From Paenibacillus allorhizosphaerae (GTDB lineage: Bacteria > Bacillota > Bacilli > Paenibacillales > NBRC-103111): a stretch of 64,000 nucleotides of DNA. The notes beneath the pieces are model-generated. The model searched no databases and was not told the DNA's origin. It worked only from the letters and a program-made list of their open reading frames with translations. The stretch spans positions 62,001 to 126,000 of the forward strand of contig NZ_CAJVCE010000007.1 of the NCBI RefSeq assembly GCF_910594985.1. The letters run 5' to 3'. Position 1 is the first letter of the stretch; every line of letters begins with the position of its first letter. Positions 33,576 through 42,149 of the stretch are shown here, piece by piece. The position numbers and the translations under genes are program-made.

Positions 33576-34559
33576 CTAAAACAGCGCCAGCTTGCGCATA
33601 GCGTCCTTAATTTTATCCGTATTGAGCAGGAAAAACTTTTCCATCGGCGGATTCATCCCTACGGCCGGAACATCGGGTGCGCACAGGCGCATGATCGGAG
33701 CATCCAGCTCGAACAGCAGCTCTTCCGCGATAATGGCCGACACTTCCGCGCCTACGCCGCCGGTTTTGTTGTCTTCATGAATGATGAGCACCTTGCCCGT
33801 TTTCCCCGCGGCCTCAAGCACCGCCGCCGTATCGAGCGGTTGAATGGTCCGCAGATCGAGAATATGCGCGCTGATGCCTTCTTCCTTGGCCAATTCTTCC
33901 GCAGCCCGAAGCGCATATTGCACGGTCAATCCGTAAGAAATGACAGTGATGTCGGTACCTGCCCGTTTCACGTCGGCCTTGCCGATTGGAACGATATAGT
34001 CGTCTTCCGGCACCTCACCGGTTACGCCAAGGTAGCACTTCTTGTGCTCGAAGTAGAGCACCGGGTCGGCATCGCGAATCGCCGCTTTCAACAGGCCTTT
34101 GGCGTCGTACGGATTCGAAGGCGCCACGATTTTCAACCCCGGCGTCCCGAAAAAGACCGATTCCGGACATTGGGAATGGTACAGCGCGCCGCCGCCGGTG
34201 GCACCGTAAGGCGCCCGAATGACAATCGGGCAGCTCCAATCGTTATTCGAACGGTAGCGGATTCTGGCCGCTTCGCTGATGATCTGATTCGTTGCCGGAA
34301 AGATGAAGTCCGCATACTGCATCTCGGCTACCGGCTTCATGCCGTACATCGCCGCACCGATTGCTACGCCGGCGATCGCAGATTCCGCCAGCGGCGTATC
34401 CATGACGCGTTCCTCGCCGAATTGGTCGCGCAGCCCTTTGGTTGCGTTCATGACGCCGCCTTTGCCAACATCTTCGCCGAGCACGAATACGTTCTCGTCC
34501 CGCTGCATTTCTTCTTGCATTGCTGTCCGAATCGCTTCCAAATAAGTAATGACAGCCAT
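33576..34559 (-). CDS. bkdAB: branched-chain 2-oxoacid dehydrogenase E1 beta
   Basis: 327 residues. Thiamine-diphosphate-dependent transketolase-like pyrimidine domain (NVFVLGEDVGKGGVMNATKGL, GAAMYGMKPVAEMQYADF) and the C-terminal transketolase domain. It forms the E1 heterotetramer with the alpha subunit. The frame is open to 34712 but the start MAVITYLEAIRTAMQ at 34559, one base after the bkdAA stop, is correct; AGAGG lies upstream. Confidence 0.95.
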   Translation of the reverse strand: MAVITYLEAIRTAMQEEMQRDENVFVLGEDVGKGGVMNATKGLRDQFGEERVMDTPLAESAIAGVAIGAAMYGMKPVAEMQYADFIFPATNQIISEAARIRYRSNNDWSCPIVIRAPYGATGGGALYHSQCPESVFFGTPGLKIVAPSNPYDAKGLLKAAIRDADPVLYFEHKKCYLGVTGEVPEDDYIVPIGKADVKRAGTDITVISYGLTVQYALRAAEELAKEEGISAHILDLRTIQPLDTAAVLEAAGKTGKVLIIHEDNKTGGVGAEVSAIIAEELLFELDAPIMRLCAPDVPAVGMNPPMEKFFLLNTDKIKDAMRKLALF

Positions 34560-34560
34560 G

Positions 34561-35571
34561 TTACACCTCTCCTTCCTCGGCGAATACATGCCGAAGCGTA
34601 TCTTCCGCCGTAGGGAATGGAGCGAGCTCCGCATATTTCGTCGCCTCTTTGACTTCTTCCAGTAAAGCAGCCGCCAGTTCGGCATCCTGCGTCTCGGTCC
34701 ACAGACCGCCATCGATCAAATATTTCCGGAACATCGGCAGTCCGTCCTTCGCTTTATTCTCCTCGACTTCCTCCTTCGTACGATAAAGCATATCGTTATC
34801 CGAGGTGGAGTGAGGCGGGATTCGGTACATGACGGCTTCAATTAATGTCGGTCCTTCGCCGCGAAGCGCCCGCTCTCTTGCTTCCTTCACGACGCGGTAC
34901 ACTTCAAGCGCGTCTCTCCCATCCACTTTGATGCCCGGAAATCCATAGCCGATGGCCCGCTCCGCGATGCTGCCGCTCACCTGTTTGTGCAGCGGGATGG
35001 AGATGGCGTATTGATTGTTTTCGCACATAAAAATGACGGGCAGCTTGTGAACGCCGGCAAAGTTACAGCCTTCGTGAAAATCGCCCTGATTGCTGGAACC
35101 GTCTCCGAACGTAACGAACGATACGAAGTCTTGCTTCTTCATTTTGGCCGCAAGCGCAAAACCTACCGCATGCGGTACCTGCGTCGTAACCGGACTCGAC
35201 CCGGTGACAATATTCAGCTTCCGGTGGCTGAAATGGCCGGGCATTTGCCGACCGCCGCTATTCGGATCTTCCGCTTTGGTGAAAACCGAGAGCATCAGCT
35301 CACGCATCGTCATGCCGACGGTGAGCACAAAGCCGTAATCCCGATAATAGGGAAGGAAGTAGTCTTTTTGTTTATTTAACGCGAAAGCGGCGGCCACTTG
35401 AGCCGTTTCCTGCCCGATCCCGGATACATGAAAAGCGATTTTGCCGGATCGCTGCAGTACAAAGCTGCGTTCATCGAAGGTTCGTGCTTTCAGCATGTAT
35501 GTGTACATCTCGATGACCTGCTCATCTGTCAATCCGAGCTGTCTGTGCTTCAATAGTTGTCCGACGGACAT
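34561..35571 (-). CDS. bkdAA: branched-chain 2-oxoacid dehydrogenase E1 alpha
   Basis: 336 residues. The ThDP/Mg motif is TFGDGSSNQGDFHEGCNFA with ENNQYAISIP downstream; the phosphorylation-loop region PPHSTSDND is also conserved. It decarboxylates 2-oxoisovalerate, 2-oxoisocaproate and 2-oxo-3-methylvalerate. ATG at 35571 follows GAGGAGG. The 138-bp gap to lpdV contains a promoter and operator-like palindrome, so bkdAA-AB-B can be expressed apart from lpdV. Confidence 0.95.
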   Translation of the reverse strand: MSVGQLLKHRQLGLTDEQVIEMYTYMLKARTFDERSFVLQRSGKIAFHVSGIGQETAQVAAAFALNKQKDYFLPYYRDYGFVLTVGMTMRELMLSVFTKAEDPNSGGRQMPGHFSHRKLNIVTGSSPVTTQVPHAVGFALAAKMKKQDFVSFVTFGDGSSNQGDFHEGCNFAGVHKLPVIFMCENNQYAISIPLHKQVSGSIAERAIGYGFPGIKVDGRDALEVYRVVKEARERALRGEGPTLIEAVMYRIPPHSTSDNDMLYRTKEEVEENKAKDGLPMFRKYLIDGGLWTETQDAELAAALLEEVKEATKYAELAPFPTAEDTLRHVFAEEGEV

Positions 35572-35652
35572 GGGGCAGCGCCTCCTCTTGATTTACATTA
35601 AAATACGCTTTGACAAGCAATGGATCTTTTTATAACCAAACCTTAATACCTG

Positions 35653-35669
35653 GTGCTAATACTTAGCAC
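35653..35669. promoter_or_regulatory. operator-like palindrome before bkdAA
   Basis: GTGCTAA-TAC-TTAGCAC is a perfect 7-bp inverted repeat with a 3-base centre, 7 bp downstream of the -10 element at 35677-35682, i.e. over the expected transcription start. That is a typical repressor position. The protein that would bind is unknown. Confidence 0.6.
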
Positions 35670-35676
35670 TATATAT

Positions 35677-35705
35677 ATTATAATCGGTTTCGATTATGAA
35701 CACAA
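35677..35705 (-). promoter_or_regulatory. sigma-A promoter of bkdAA-bkdAB-bkdB
   Basis: TTGTGT (35700-35705) and TATAAT (35677-35682), 17 bases apart, right after the lpdV stop. No sigma-54 type -24/-12 element is evident, unlike the Bacillus subtilis bkd operon. Confidence 0.65.
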
Positions 35706-35708
35706 TTT

Positions 35709-37130
35709 TTATATGCTGATCGCCTTTCCATCCACGGCGAGCATCGCTTCGCCCAATATTTCCGACATGGTCGGGTGCGGATGAATCGTTTGCCCCACTT
35801 CCCATGGCGTCGCGTCGAGCAGTTGAGCCAGCGCCGCTTCCGCGATGTAATCGGTCGCGTGCGGTCCGATGATATGCACGCCGAGCAGATCATTCGTCTC
35901 CTCGTCGGCGACTACTTTGGCGAAACCGTCGCTCTCGCCGTATACAAGGGCTTTGCCGAGCGCTTTAAAATGCACTTTGGCCGTTTTGACCTTGTACCCC
36001 CGCTCTTTCGCTTGCGTCTCCGTCCAGCCGACGCTGGCGATTTCCGGACGCGAGTAAATGCAGCGGGGCACCTGGTGCGGCGCATAACGATGCGGCTCCA
36101 TCCCGCTCATATGCTCGACCGCGACGATCCCTTCATGCGCGGCTGCATGCGCAAGCTGCAGCCCGCCGATGCAATCGCCTACGGCATAGATATGAAGCTC
36201 CGCAGTTTGCATCGAATCGTTGACGCGAATGTAGCCGTTATCGATTTTGATATCGGTATTCTCCAAACCGATTCCTTCGATGTTGGCCTGACGCCCTACG
36301 GAGACAAGTACCCGCTCGACTGTAATCGGCACATGCCGGTCTTTATGTTCAACCGTCAAAGCAACACCTGTTTCTTGCTTTTGTACCGTCTCCGGCATCG
36401 CTTTAGCGCCCGTCATTACTTTTACGCCGCGCTTTTTGAGCAGCCGTTCCAGCTCGCGGGATACGTCTTCATCTTCTCCGGGAACAAGCCGCGGCGCGTA
36501 CTCGATCAGCGTGACGTCGGTTCCGAAATCGCTGAGCATCGAAGCCCATTCCACGCCGATGGCGCCGCCGCCGATAATCAGAATCGATTCGGGCAGACGA
36601 TCGAGAACTAACGCATCGTCGCTGTTCATAATCAGCTCGCCGTCGCGTTCCAGACCCGGGATTGATCGCGGTCTGGAGCCTGTCGCAATCACGAGCCGCT
36701 CCGGAACCAGCGTCAAAATCTCGCCGTCCTCCTGCTCCACCGATACGGTACCGCTGCGCGGAGAAAAGATGGAAGGGCCTATAATTCTACCGAGGCCCCG
36801 ATATACGGTTATTTTATTTTTTTTCATTACATATTGAAGACCGCTATGAAGCTGTTCCACAACGGCGCTTTTGCGGCTCATGATTTTGCCGAAATCGATA
36901 TGGACGGATTCGGCCTCGACGCCGAACCGCTGGCTGTCTTTCATCAGTGCATATACTTCAGCAGACCTCAGCAGCGCTTTACTTGGAATGCACCCTTTGT
37001 GCAAGCAAGTGCCGCCGAGCTTGTCCTGTTCTACGATCGCCACGCTCTTGCCGAGCTGCGCGGCGCGAATGGCTGCCGTATAGCCGCCGATTCCCCCGCC
37101 GAGGACGATCACATCATATGCTTGGGTCAT
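35709..37130 (-). CDS. lpdV: dihydrolipoamide dehydrogenase E3
   Basis: 473 residues, FAD-dependent disulfide reductase. Active-site disulfide in GGTCLHKGCIPSKALL; FAD loop VIVLGGGIGGYTAAIRAAQLG; NAD loop ILIIGGGAIGVEWASML; C-terminal catalytic His-Glu in HPHPTMSE. It reoxidises dihydrolipoyl groups of the E2 subunit. The name lpdV is given because it stands with the bkd genes; other complexes may share it. First gene of the cluster. Confidence 0.93.
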   Translation of the reverse strand: MTQAYDVIVLGGGIGGYTAAIRAAQLGKSVAIVEQDKLGGTCLHKGCIPSKALLRSAEVYALMKDSQRFGVEAESVHIDFGKIMSRKSAVVEQLHSGLQYVMKKNKITVYRGLGRIIGPSIFSPRSGTVSVEQEDGEILTLVPERLVIATGSRPRSIPGLERDGELIMNSDDALVLDRLPESILIIGGGAIGVEWASMLSDFGTDVTLIEYAPRLVPGEDEDVSRELERLLKKRGVKVMTGAKAMPETVQKQETGVALTVEHKDRHVPITVERVLVSVGRQANIEGIGLENTDIKIDNGYIRVNDSMQTAELHIYAVGDCIGGLQLAHAAAHEGIVAVEHMSGMEPHRYAPHQVPRCIYSRPEIASVGWTETQAKERGYKVKTAKVHFKALGKALVYGESDGFAKVVADEETNDLLGVHIIGPHATDYIAEAALAQLLDATPWEVGQTIHPHPTMSEILGEAMLAVDGKAISI

Positions 37131-37276
37131 ATTATTTAGATTCCTCCTGCCCTCTATGATTCTCTTATTTTAACCATATTTGCCCTAAGAAATATAGTCC
37201 ATTTTGTGAAATAGAATGAATTCGCTTTAATTTTATGGTAACGTAGGATCGAACAATTGTACAAAAAGGAGCACAT

Positions 37277-37546
37277 ATGAAAGCGATCGTTTCCCGGTTT
37301 ATCGCCATTCTCCTTCTCGTCGTACCCGGCATCTCCGCGACGTACGGCTTTCTGGCCATGAAAGATTCGCTATTTACGGTATTTGATCCGGCTTCCGCCG
37401 TGAGCGGTTTTCCATGGGGCAAATTTATTCTCGGCTTTATCCTGTTTTGCGCAGGCGTCGCCTTCATCGGCGGCTGGACTTTTTTCCGCGATCGCAAACG
37501 CAATTACGTCGCCCCCCGTTTTCGGGCCAAACGCAAAAAGAGGTAG
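37277..37546 (+). CDS. yqzF: DUF2627 membrane protein (YqzF-like)
   Basis: 89 residues: two membrane segments (FIAILLLVVPGISATYGFLAM and FILGFILFCAGVAFIGGWTFF) and a very basic C-terminal tail rich in Arg and Lys. Size and pattern match DUF2627, and the Bacillus member YqzF also neighbours the bkd region. Function unknown. ATG at 37277 follows AAAAGGAG. Divergent from lpdV. Confidence 0.85.
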   Translation: MKAIVSRFIAILLLVVPGISATYGFLAMKDSLFTVFDPASAVSGFPWGKFILGFILFCAGVAFIGGWTFFRDRKRNYVAPRFRAKRKKR

Positions 37547-37580
37547 GCCCCTGCTGCAAGCCTGCCTCTCATTCCTGCAT

Positions 37581-38438
37581 TCAAATTCGCTCCCGGCCGA
37601 TACCGTCGATGAAGCTTAACCAACGGTTACCCTCGATCATCCGGGTAAGCGATCGTTTCCATGTCAATGCGTGCAGCCCTAAAAGCAGCAAAATCAGCGT
37701 CATTTGAGCGGCAACCGACGCATACCATACCCATCCGCACCCGAGTGTAAATCCGAGCACATTGGCCCCGGTATCCCCGAGCATCGCCCGCCCCTTTACA
37801 TCGGCATACGTTAATACCGCCGCTCCGGCCGTGATCGGAAGCAAAAACACCCATCCGAGCCCCGAATATAGTGGATCCACCGCGCTACTACCGAAACTTG
37901 CCGCAGCCAAGAGCAGTGCTAGCTGCAAATAATAAAATTTGAGCGCCCTTCCAGGCCGGACATCCATCAAATTGACTGCATTGGTCGTTAATAGCAGCAA
38001 CAGCACATGCAGTATCATTTCGATTGAAGAAGCAGCGCTCCCTGCAAATAACAAAATACCGGCTGCTCCGGCCGCCGCAGCTTTGACCACCGCCGTACTC
38101 GGCATCCCCCTCTGCAGCCATGCTCTCCAATGATTCGCGATGCCTTTCGTCTTTTTATCTCCGATCAGATCATCGAGCAGCCCGGCAACTCCAACCAATA
38201 CGGCTGCCAAAACAAACTCCGCCTCCGACGGAAGCGTCGTCCATCCCGTCAGCTTCTGCAGCAAGTAGCCGATCAGCAGCACAAGCAGTAAGAATAAACC
38301 GCAGGCGGTTGGTATCGATTCCCCGCGATAGTTGACTTCTACCAACCGATGCTCCTGCATGAATCGCAAGTAACCCGGCAGTAATACCGTTCCCGCGGCC
38401 AACAGCAGAATCGCGGTTAGTGCGGCATCGATCAGCAT
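37581..38438 (-). CDS. MraY/WecA-like polyprenyl-phosphate glycosyl-1-phosphate transferase homologue
   Basis: 285 residues, about eight to ten membrane segments. Loop motifs recall the MraY/WecA family: GLLDDLIGDKK, NAVNLMDVRPGRALK and AMLGDTGANVLGF. Members attach a sugar phosphate to undecaprenyl phosphate. It is shorter than MraY (about 320) and diverged at the second loop (NLMDVRPG rather than NLTDGLDG), so substrate and activity are uncertain. ATG 38438 lies behind GGAGGAAG, overlapping the end of the GT2 gene by 7 bp. Confidence 0.72.
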   Translation of the reverse strand: MLIDAALTAILLLAAGTVLLPGYLRFMQEHRLVEVNYRGESIPTACGLFLLLVLLIGYLLQKLTGWTTLPSEAEFVLAAVLVGVAGLLDDLIGDKKTKGIANHWRAWLQRGMPSTAVVKAAAAGAAGILLFAGSAASSIEMILHVLLLLLTTNAVNLMDVRPGRALKFYYLQLALLLAAASFGSSAVDPLYSGLGWVFLLPITAGAAVLTYADVKGRAMLGDTGANVLGFTLGCGWVWYASVAAQMTLILLLLGLHALTWKRSLTRMIEGNRWLSFIDGIGRERI

Positions 38439-39127
38439 ACCGGCTTCCTCCAACACTGCCACAAGGCCTGACCAACCGCATAAAACTGTTTTCCCCGGTG
38501 CAGCCAGCCATGTACATCTCTGCCCGTTTCGCGATGCGAAAACGGCACCAGTAGCTCGCTCACGCGATATCCCATCTTTACCGTATCTACGAGCATCCCT
38601 ACTTCAACACCGAAACCTTTGAAAGAACGTCCGCACCGTTCAAGCACTTCCCTCCGAACGGCCCTTTGTCCGGAGAGCGGCGCAACGGGAGTGTGCCCGC
38701 ACAACGCTTGCACGCCGTGCTTTGCCAGCTTCCTGACGAGCCCGATACCTCCGCGCTTGACCGCCGGAGGAAGTGCGGCGATGACCAAATCGGCTTCTTC
38801 GCGAAAAAGCGGCTCGAGCAGCAGTGGAAATTGATCGGCCGTTTCCGCCAAATCCGCGTCGAGGAACAGGATAATGCTTCCGGAAGCAGCTTGCCATCCG
38901 GCATGCATTGCCGCTCCTTTACCTTCGTTTTTCGGCAATTGCAGCACCAAGTCCGCCCACGGGTGCGCGGCCATGCTTGTTCCGTCCGTGCTGCCGTCGT
39001 CGACGACGATGACTTCGTAAGCCGTTTCCGTCCGCTCCTGGCGGACGCGTTGAATGGCAATGAGCGTGCTGGGCAGCGTTTCTTCTTCATTCCAAGCGGG
39101 AATGATGACGGAGATGAGCGGCGCCAT
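38432..39127 (-). CDS. family 2 glycosyltransferase
   Basis: 231 residues. GT-A fold with ISVIIPAWNEEETLPSTL, EVIVVDDGSTDGT and the metal-binding LFLDADLAE. The likely acceptor is a polyprenyl carrier or glycolipid, since it is wedged between a SteA-like gene and an MraY-like gene and overlaps both (41 bp and 7 bp). No C-terminal membrane segment is visible. ATG at 39127 follows AAGGAGAAG; the frame is open to 39238. Confidence 0.85.
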   Translation of the reverse strand: MAPLISVIIPAWNEEETLPSTLIAIQRVRQERTETAYEVIVVDDGSTDGTSMAAHPWADLVLQLPKNEGKGAAMHAGWQAASGSIILFLDADLAETADQFPLLLEPLFREEADLVIAALPPAVKRGGIGLVRKLAKHGVQALCGHTPVAPLSGQRAVRREVLERCGRSFKGFGVEVGMLVDTVKMGYRVSELLVPFSHRETGRDVHGWLHRGKQFYAVGQALWQCWRKPVC

Positions 39128-40259
39128 GGATTTTCTTCTCCTTCCGCGAAAAAATGGAAATACGGCGGCATAGCTCGAATAATGTACGTGAGGCTGTGCC
39201 CTTGCTTCTATCTTGCAAGTCGCGCCCGTGGCGATCATACTGCGCTAAAAACGGGTACAATGTACTTAGACCTCTCGCATCAATGAGCCGATTGCCAACT
39301 TTCATCAGCACGAGCCACGTACTGCCCATCCCGCTTCGTCCTTTGGCTGCGAAATCATGAAGGTGACTGTGCAAACCGACCGTCACGATCCGTTCGCATT
39401 GATGATCATAAGCAAGAAGGAGCGCCAAATCTTCGCTTGTTCCGCCTACCGCCAGCTCATGTGCGTCTAGTCCCAATTTCTGTAGACGCTCCCTTCCCGG
39501 TGCTCTGCCGTCCCGGTAAGCATGAACGATCAGTTCAGCGCCGGAATGAAGCGCCCGGTCGGAGACGCTGTCCATATCACCGACGATCAGATGCGGTATA
39601 TAGCCTTGCTCGATCAGCGCATCCGCTCCGCCGTCGACACCTACAAGGACGGGGTTCACGCCGGCAATATACGGTTTCAAGCAAGCTAAATCTTCCACGT
39701 AGTTTTTCCCGCGCGCAACGATGACGACCGACTTGTCTTCAAAGCGTGTCCGTATTTGTTGCGCTTGTATCGGCTCCAGCATGAAGCGTTTTTCCAGTTC
39801 CGCATGATGCAGCGTATTGTCAACGAAATCGGAAAGACAAGCCGCTTCTTCCGCTCTTGCCGCTTGATACGCTTGATGCCAATCTTCCATACCAAAGCGT
39901 CTGCTAGGAATCCAGGCGGAAGGCAAACATATGCCGCGCTCGGCTATGACGATTTCATCTTCTTCATGGATTGCCGCAAAATCATTCGGCTCAATTTCAT
40001 ACAGGAAAATCCCACGCTCCAATAAGAGCCGTACGGCTGTCGAAGCCAATCGCCCGCTCATCGTCCGTCCAGCGTTGACGACGGCTTTTACCCGCGCTTG
40101 CAACAGCCCATGAACAGCCAGCTCGTCCAGATCATCGTGCGCGATAACTGCGATCGCCCCGGATCTTATACGACGCAGCAGCATTTTGGTGCTGCGGTCG
40201 ACTTGCACGATCCCTTTGATCGGTTTGGTTTTGCTTCGGGATAAGCTCAACTTGGTCAT
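39087..40259 (-). CDS. steA: SteA-like protein (putative cytokinetic ring protein)
   Basis: 390 residues. N-terminal region VDRSTKMLLRRIRSGAIAVIAHDDLDELA and NAGRTMSGRLASTAVRLLLERGI, then a thiamine-pyrophosphokinase-like core with GVDGGADALIEQGYIPHLIVGDMDSVS, and a predicted membrane-proximal C-terminus. This is the SteA pattern. In corynebacteria SteA works with SteB in cell division, but no SteB is visible here. The 3' end overlaps the GT2 gene by 41 bp. A GTG-type extension to 40271 is possible. Confidence 0.75.
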   Translation of the reverse strand: MTKLSLSRSKTKPIKGIVQVDRSTKMLLRRIRSGAIAVIAHDDLDELAVHGLLQARVKAVVNAGRTMSGRLASTAVRLLLERGIFLYEIEPNDFAAIHEEDEIVIAERGICLPSAWIPSRRFGMEDWHQAYQAARAEEAACLSDFVDNTLHHAELEKRFMLEPIQAQQIRTRFEDKSVVIVARGKNYVEDLACLKPYIAGVNPVLVGVDGGADALIEQGYIPHLIVGDMDSVSDRALHSGAELIVHAYRDGRAPGRERLQKLGLDAHELAVGGTSEDLALLLAYDHQCERIVTVGLHSHLHDFAAKGRSGMGSTWLVLMKVGNRLIDARGLSTLYPFLAQYDRHGRDLQDRSKGTASRTLFELCRRISIFSRKEKKIHGAAHLRHHSRLE

Positions 40260-40431
40260 CGTGACGTTCAACCCCGATTCGATTTTCTTTTCTTAACCTA
40301 ACCAAAACCAGATGGGAACATTCATCGAATGCGCGTCTTATCCTGTATTTGCATTCGCAGCTTCGGCATTAGTTCACCCTTGCTTACCCATACTAACAGA
40401 TGATTTCAGCCGATGATGGAGGTGTCTGTCC

Positions 40432-40620
40432 ATGATTAATCAATTGGAAAGCAACTACGATTGCTCCAATGCGGGCAACGACCTAAACCAATTGCAAGAC
40501 GAGCTTCAATCTTTACAGCAAGCTTCAGGAAGCAATGCGGACCAAGACTTGCAGGAACGACGGAACCGCCTCGAAAATCAAATTAGCTTCATTAAGAACA
40601 AATGTGAAATTCGTCCTTAA
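40432..40620 (+). CDS. small coiled-coil protein
   Basis: 62 residues, Gln/Asn/Leu-rich helix with heptad spacing (LNQLQDELQSLQQ, RNRLENQISFIK) and two cysteines near the ends (CSNAG, KCEIRP). Unknown family. It has an excellent ribosome-binding site (GGAGGTG) and its own terminator, so it is a credible single gene. Confidence 0.68.
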   Translation: MINQLESNYDCSNAGNDLNQLQDELQSLQQASGSNADQDLQERRNRLENQISFIKNKCEIRP

Positions 40621-40636
40621 TGCAGCAAGCTAAACG

Positions 40637-40664
40637 AGCCGGGTGCAAAATGCACCCGGCTTTT
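40637..40664 (+). terminator. terminator of the 62-residue gene
   Basis: GCCGGGTGC-AAAA-TGCACCCGGC stem followed by TTTTG, 17 bp after the stop. Confidence 0.88.
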
Positions 40665-40723
40665 GACGTAAATATATCTGGAATCATTTTTCCAATAATG
40701 TTTGCCATCTCGCAAATAAAAAA

Positions 40724-40735
40724 GTAATATATTAC
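40724..40735. repeat. 12-bp palindrome
   Basis: GTAATATATTAC, perfect, lies upstream of the -10-like TATAAT (40759-40764) of the next gene, over the place where a -35 element would be. It may be an operator. Confidence 0.35.
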
Positions 40736-40797
40736 CACTGGACAAATGGGATTTGTTTTATAATATGCATGTAACTACTCATTAAGGGAGCTTCTTC

Positions 40798-40992
40798 ATG
40801 ACAAGCGATTTATATTATTACTGCTTTATTTGCGAAAAAGTGGAACCGATCCATACCGCAAAAAAAATTTTTAAAACAGGCTTCAGTCGCATCGGAAGCG
40901 ATAATTATCACGTTGGGTATTGTAAGGAAAGCAAAGACAACGAATCGAAGTGGAGCTCGTTCAACCGTTCCTTATTCAAGTCGGATACTTAG
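40798..40992 (+). CDS. small hypothetical protein with a CxxC motif
   Basis: 64 residues, polar and aromatic-rich (DLYYYCFICEKVEPIH), with CFIC near the N-terminus and a lone Cys later (YCKES). Family unknown; metal binding is possible but not shown. Ribosome-binding site AAGGGAG and a TATAAT upstream support it as a real gene. It converges on the SRPBCC gene with 18 bp between stops. Confidence 0.6.
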   Translation: MTSDLYYYCFICEKVEPIHTAKKIFKTGFSRIGSDNYHVGYCKESKDNESKWSSFNRSLFKSDT

Positions 40993-41009
40993 CATACCTA
41001 AGTAAAACG

Positions 41010-41486
41010 TCACTGCTGCCAATTTTCATTCAAAGCAGTTTTTTCTGCAGTTTGCTTAATATATTCGTTCCTTTGGACAAGGAATTTTTTCATATAGTTT
41101 TCCAAAAACAGTTTATCGGCCATACTGCCCAGCATCCCTAGCGGCGAAGTATAATCAAACACATCAATCATCAAGGTGCCACCGGCTGCTGACTTAAATT
41201 CATGCATATGCCGGAACCGCTTGAAAGCACCGCTTACCATTTCATCGACAAAATACCAAGGTCTCTCGAATTCTGTTATTTTCGCCGTGAGCCGCTGCCT
41301 GATTCCGAAATGAACGGCTTCCCATGTAACCGATTGCCCGAGTTCAATAAAGCCATGGGTAATTCCAGCCACCGCCTTTTCCCGCGTTTGCGCTGTCGAC
41401 TCAGCATGGATATCGATGCTTCGAGCAAGGTCAAAACATAGCTCCCTTGGTGCCCTGATGTACAGTTCGGTTCGGATGATCGGCAT
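41010..41486 (-). CDS. SRPBCC-superfamily (START/polyketide cyclase-like) protein
   Basis: 158 residues of the helix-grip fold that binds hydrophobic ligands: RTELYIRAPRELCFDLARSIDIHAE, GQSVTWEAVHFGIRQRLTAKITEFERP and YFVDEMVSGAFKRFRHMHEF. No specific ligand can be named. ATG at 41486 sits behind AGGAG; TTG at 41498 is less likely. It is third in a unit with a peptidase-E-like gene and a membrane-anchored protein. Confidence 0.8.
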   Translation of the reverse strand: MPIIRTELYIRAPRELCFDLARSIDIHAESTAQTREKAVAGITHGFIELGQSVTWEAVHFGIRQRLTAKITEFERPWYFVDEMVSGAFKRFRHMHEFKSAAGGTLMIDVFDYTSPLGMLGSMADKLFLENYMKKFLVQRNEYIKQTAEKTALNENWQQ

Positions 41487-41501
41487 GGACCATTGCAACT
41501 C

Positions 41502-42143
41502 CTAATGTGGATGAATACATTCGATTTTTTCACCGCGCTCGAACCGAATGACTTGATTGATCGGCATCATGCAGCTGCCGTTCCAATGTAAAGCGCTGCC
41601 ATTCGGCAATGCATAGATGGGACGTCGATCGGATAAGCCGTACAATTCTTCATCAATCGCCTGCTTATAGTGTACTTCCACGCTAAATTCGACGATGCCC
41701 AGCCCATTTACGACTTTCGTTTGCGGATAATCTTCATCTTTCGTAATAATACAGTCTTTGCAAAAGGCTAGTGCGCCGGCGCTAAATCCGATCAGTATGC
41801 CGGAATGAGCTTTTATCGCATCGACGATTCGTTTCTGTTCCAACCTCTCGAGCAGTCGATCCGGCAAACCTCCTGCGAAATACAACACTTGTGACGACTC
41901 CATTTTTCGGATCATCGTCTCCGTGTTTTCATGGATGCTTAACAGACTGAGACGGTTAATGCCTATTTGGGCAAATGGTAATAACACACCGTCAAAACAA
42001 GGCTCATAACGGCTTATTTCGGTCGCAAAAGGAATAACGAGTACGTGATCCGACGGTTTTATATATCGGGCCATCGTTTCATATACCGATTCAAGCTCTT
42101 GCGCCGAACCTCCCCCTATAAAGAAGACAGCTTTCGCAGTCAT
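41502..42143 (-). CDS. peptidase E-like (S51) protein
   Basis: 213 residues. Class-I glutamine-amidotransferase-like fold with the nucleophile serine in ILIGFSAGALAF and a YFAGGLPDRLLERL segment, typical of Asp-specific dipeptidase E relatives. The likely triad also uses a histidine (VEVHYKQ). Substrate unknown. It lies 6 bp downstream of the membrane-anchored protein gene. Confidence 0.82.
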   Translation of the reverse strand: MTAKAVFFIGGGSAQELESVYETMARYIKPSDHVLVIPFATEISRYEPCFDGVLLPFAQIGINRLSLLSIHENTETMIRKMESSQVLYFAGGLPDRLLERLEQKRIVDAIKAHSGILIGFSAGALAFCKDCIITKDEDYPQTKVVNGLGIVEFSVEVHYKQAIDEELYGLSDRRPIYALPNGSALHWNGSCMMPINQVIRFERGEKIECIHPH

Positions 42144-42149
42144 GTGCTC

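Noticed and set aside
40735..40764. Full sigma-A promoter for the 64-residue CxxC gene
   Set aside because: TATAAT is good but the best -35 candidate (TGGACA) is only 14 bases away, so only the -10 element is supported.
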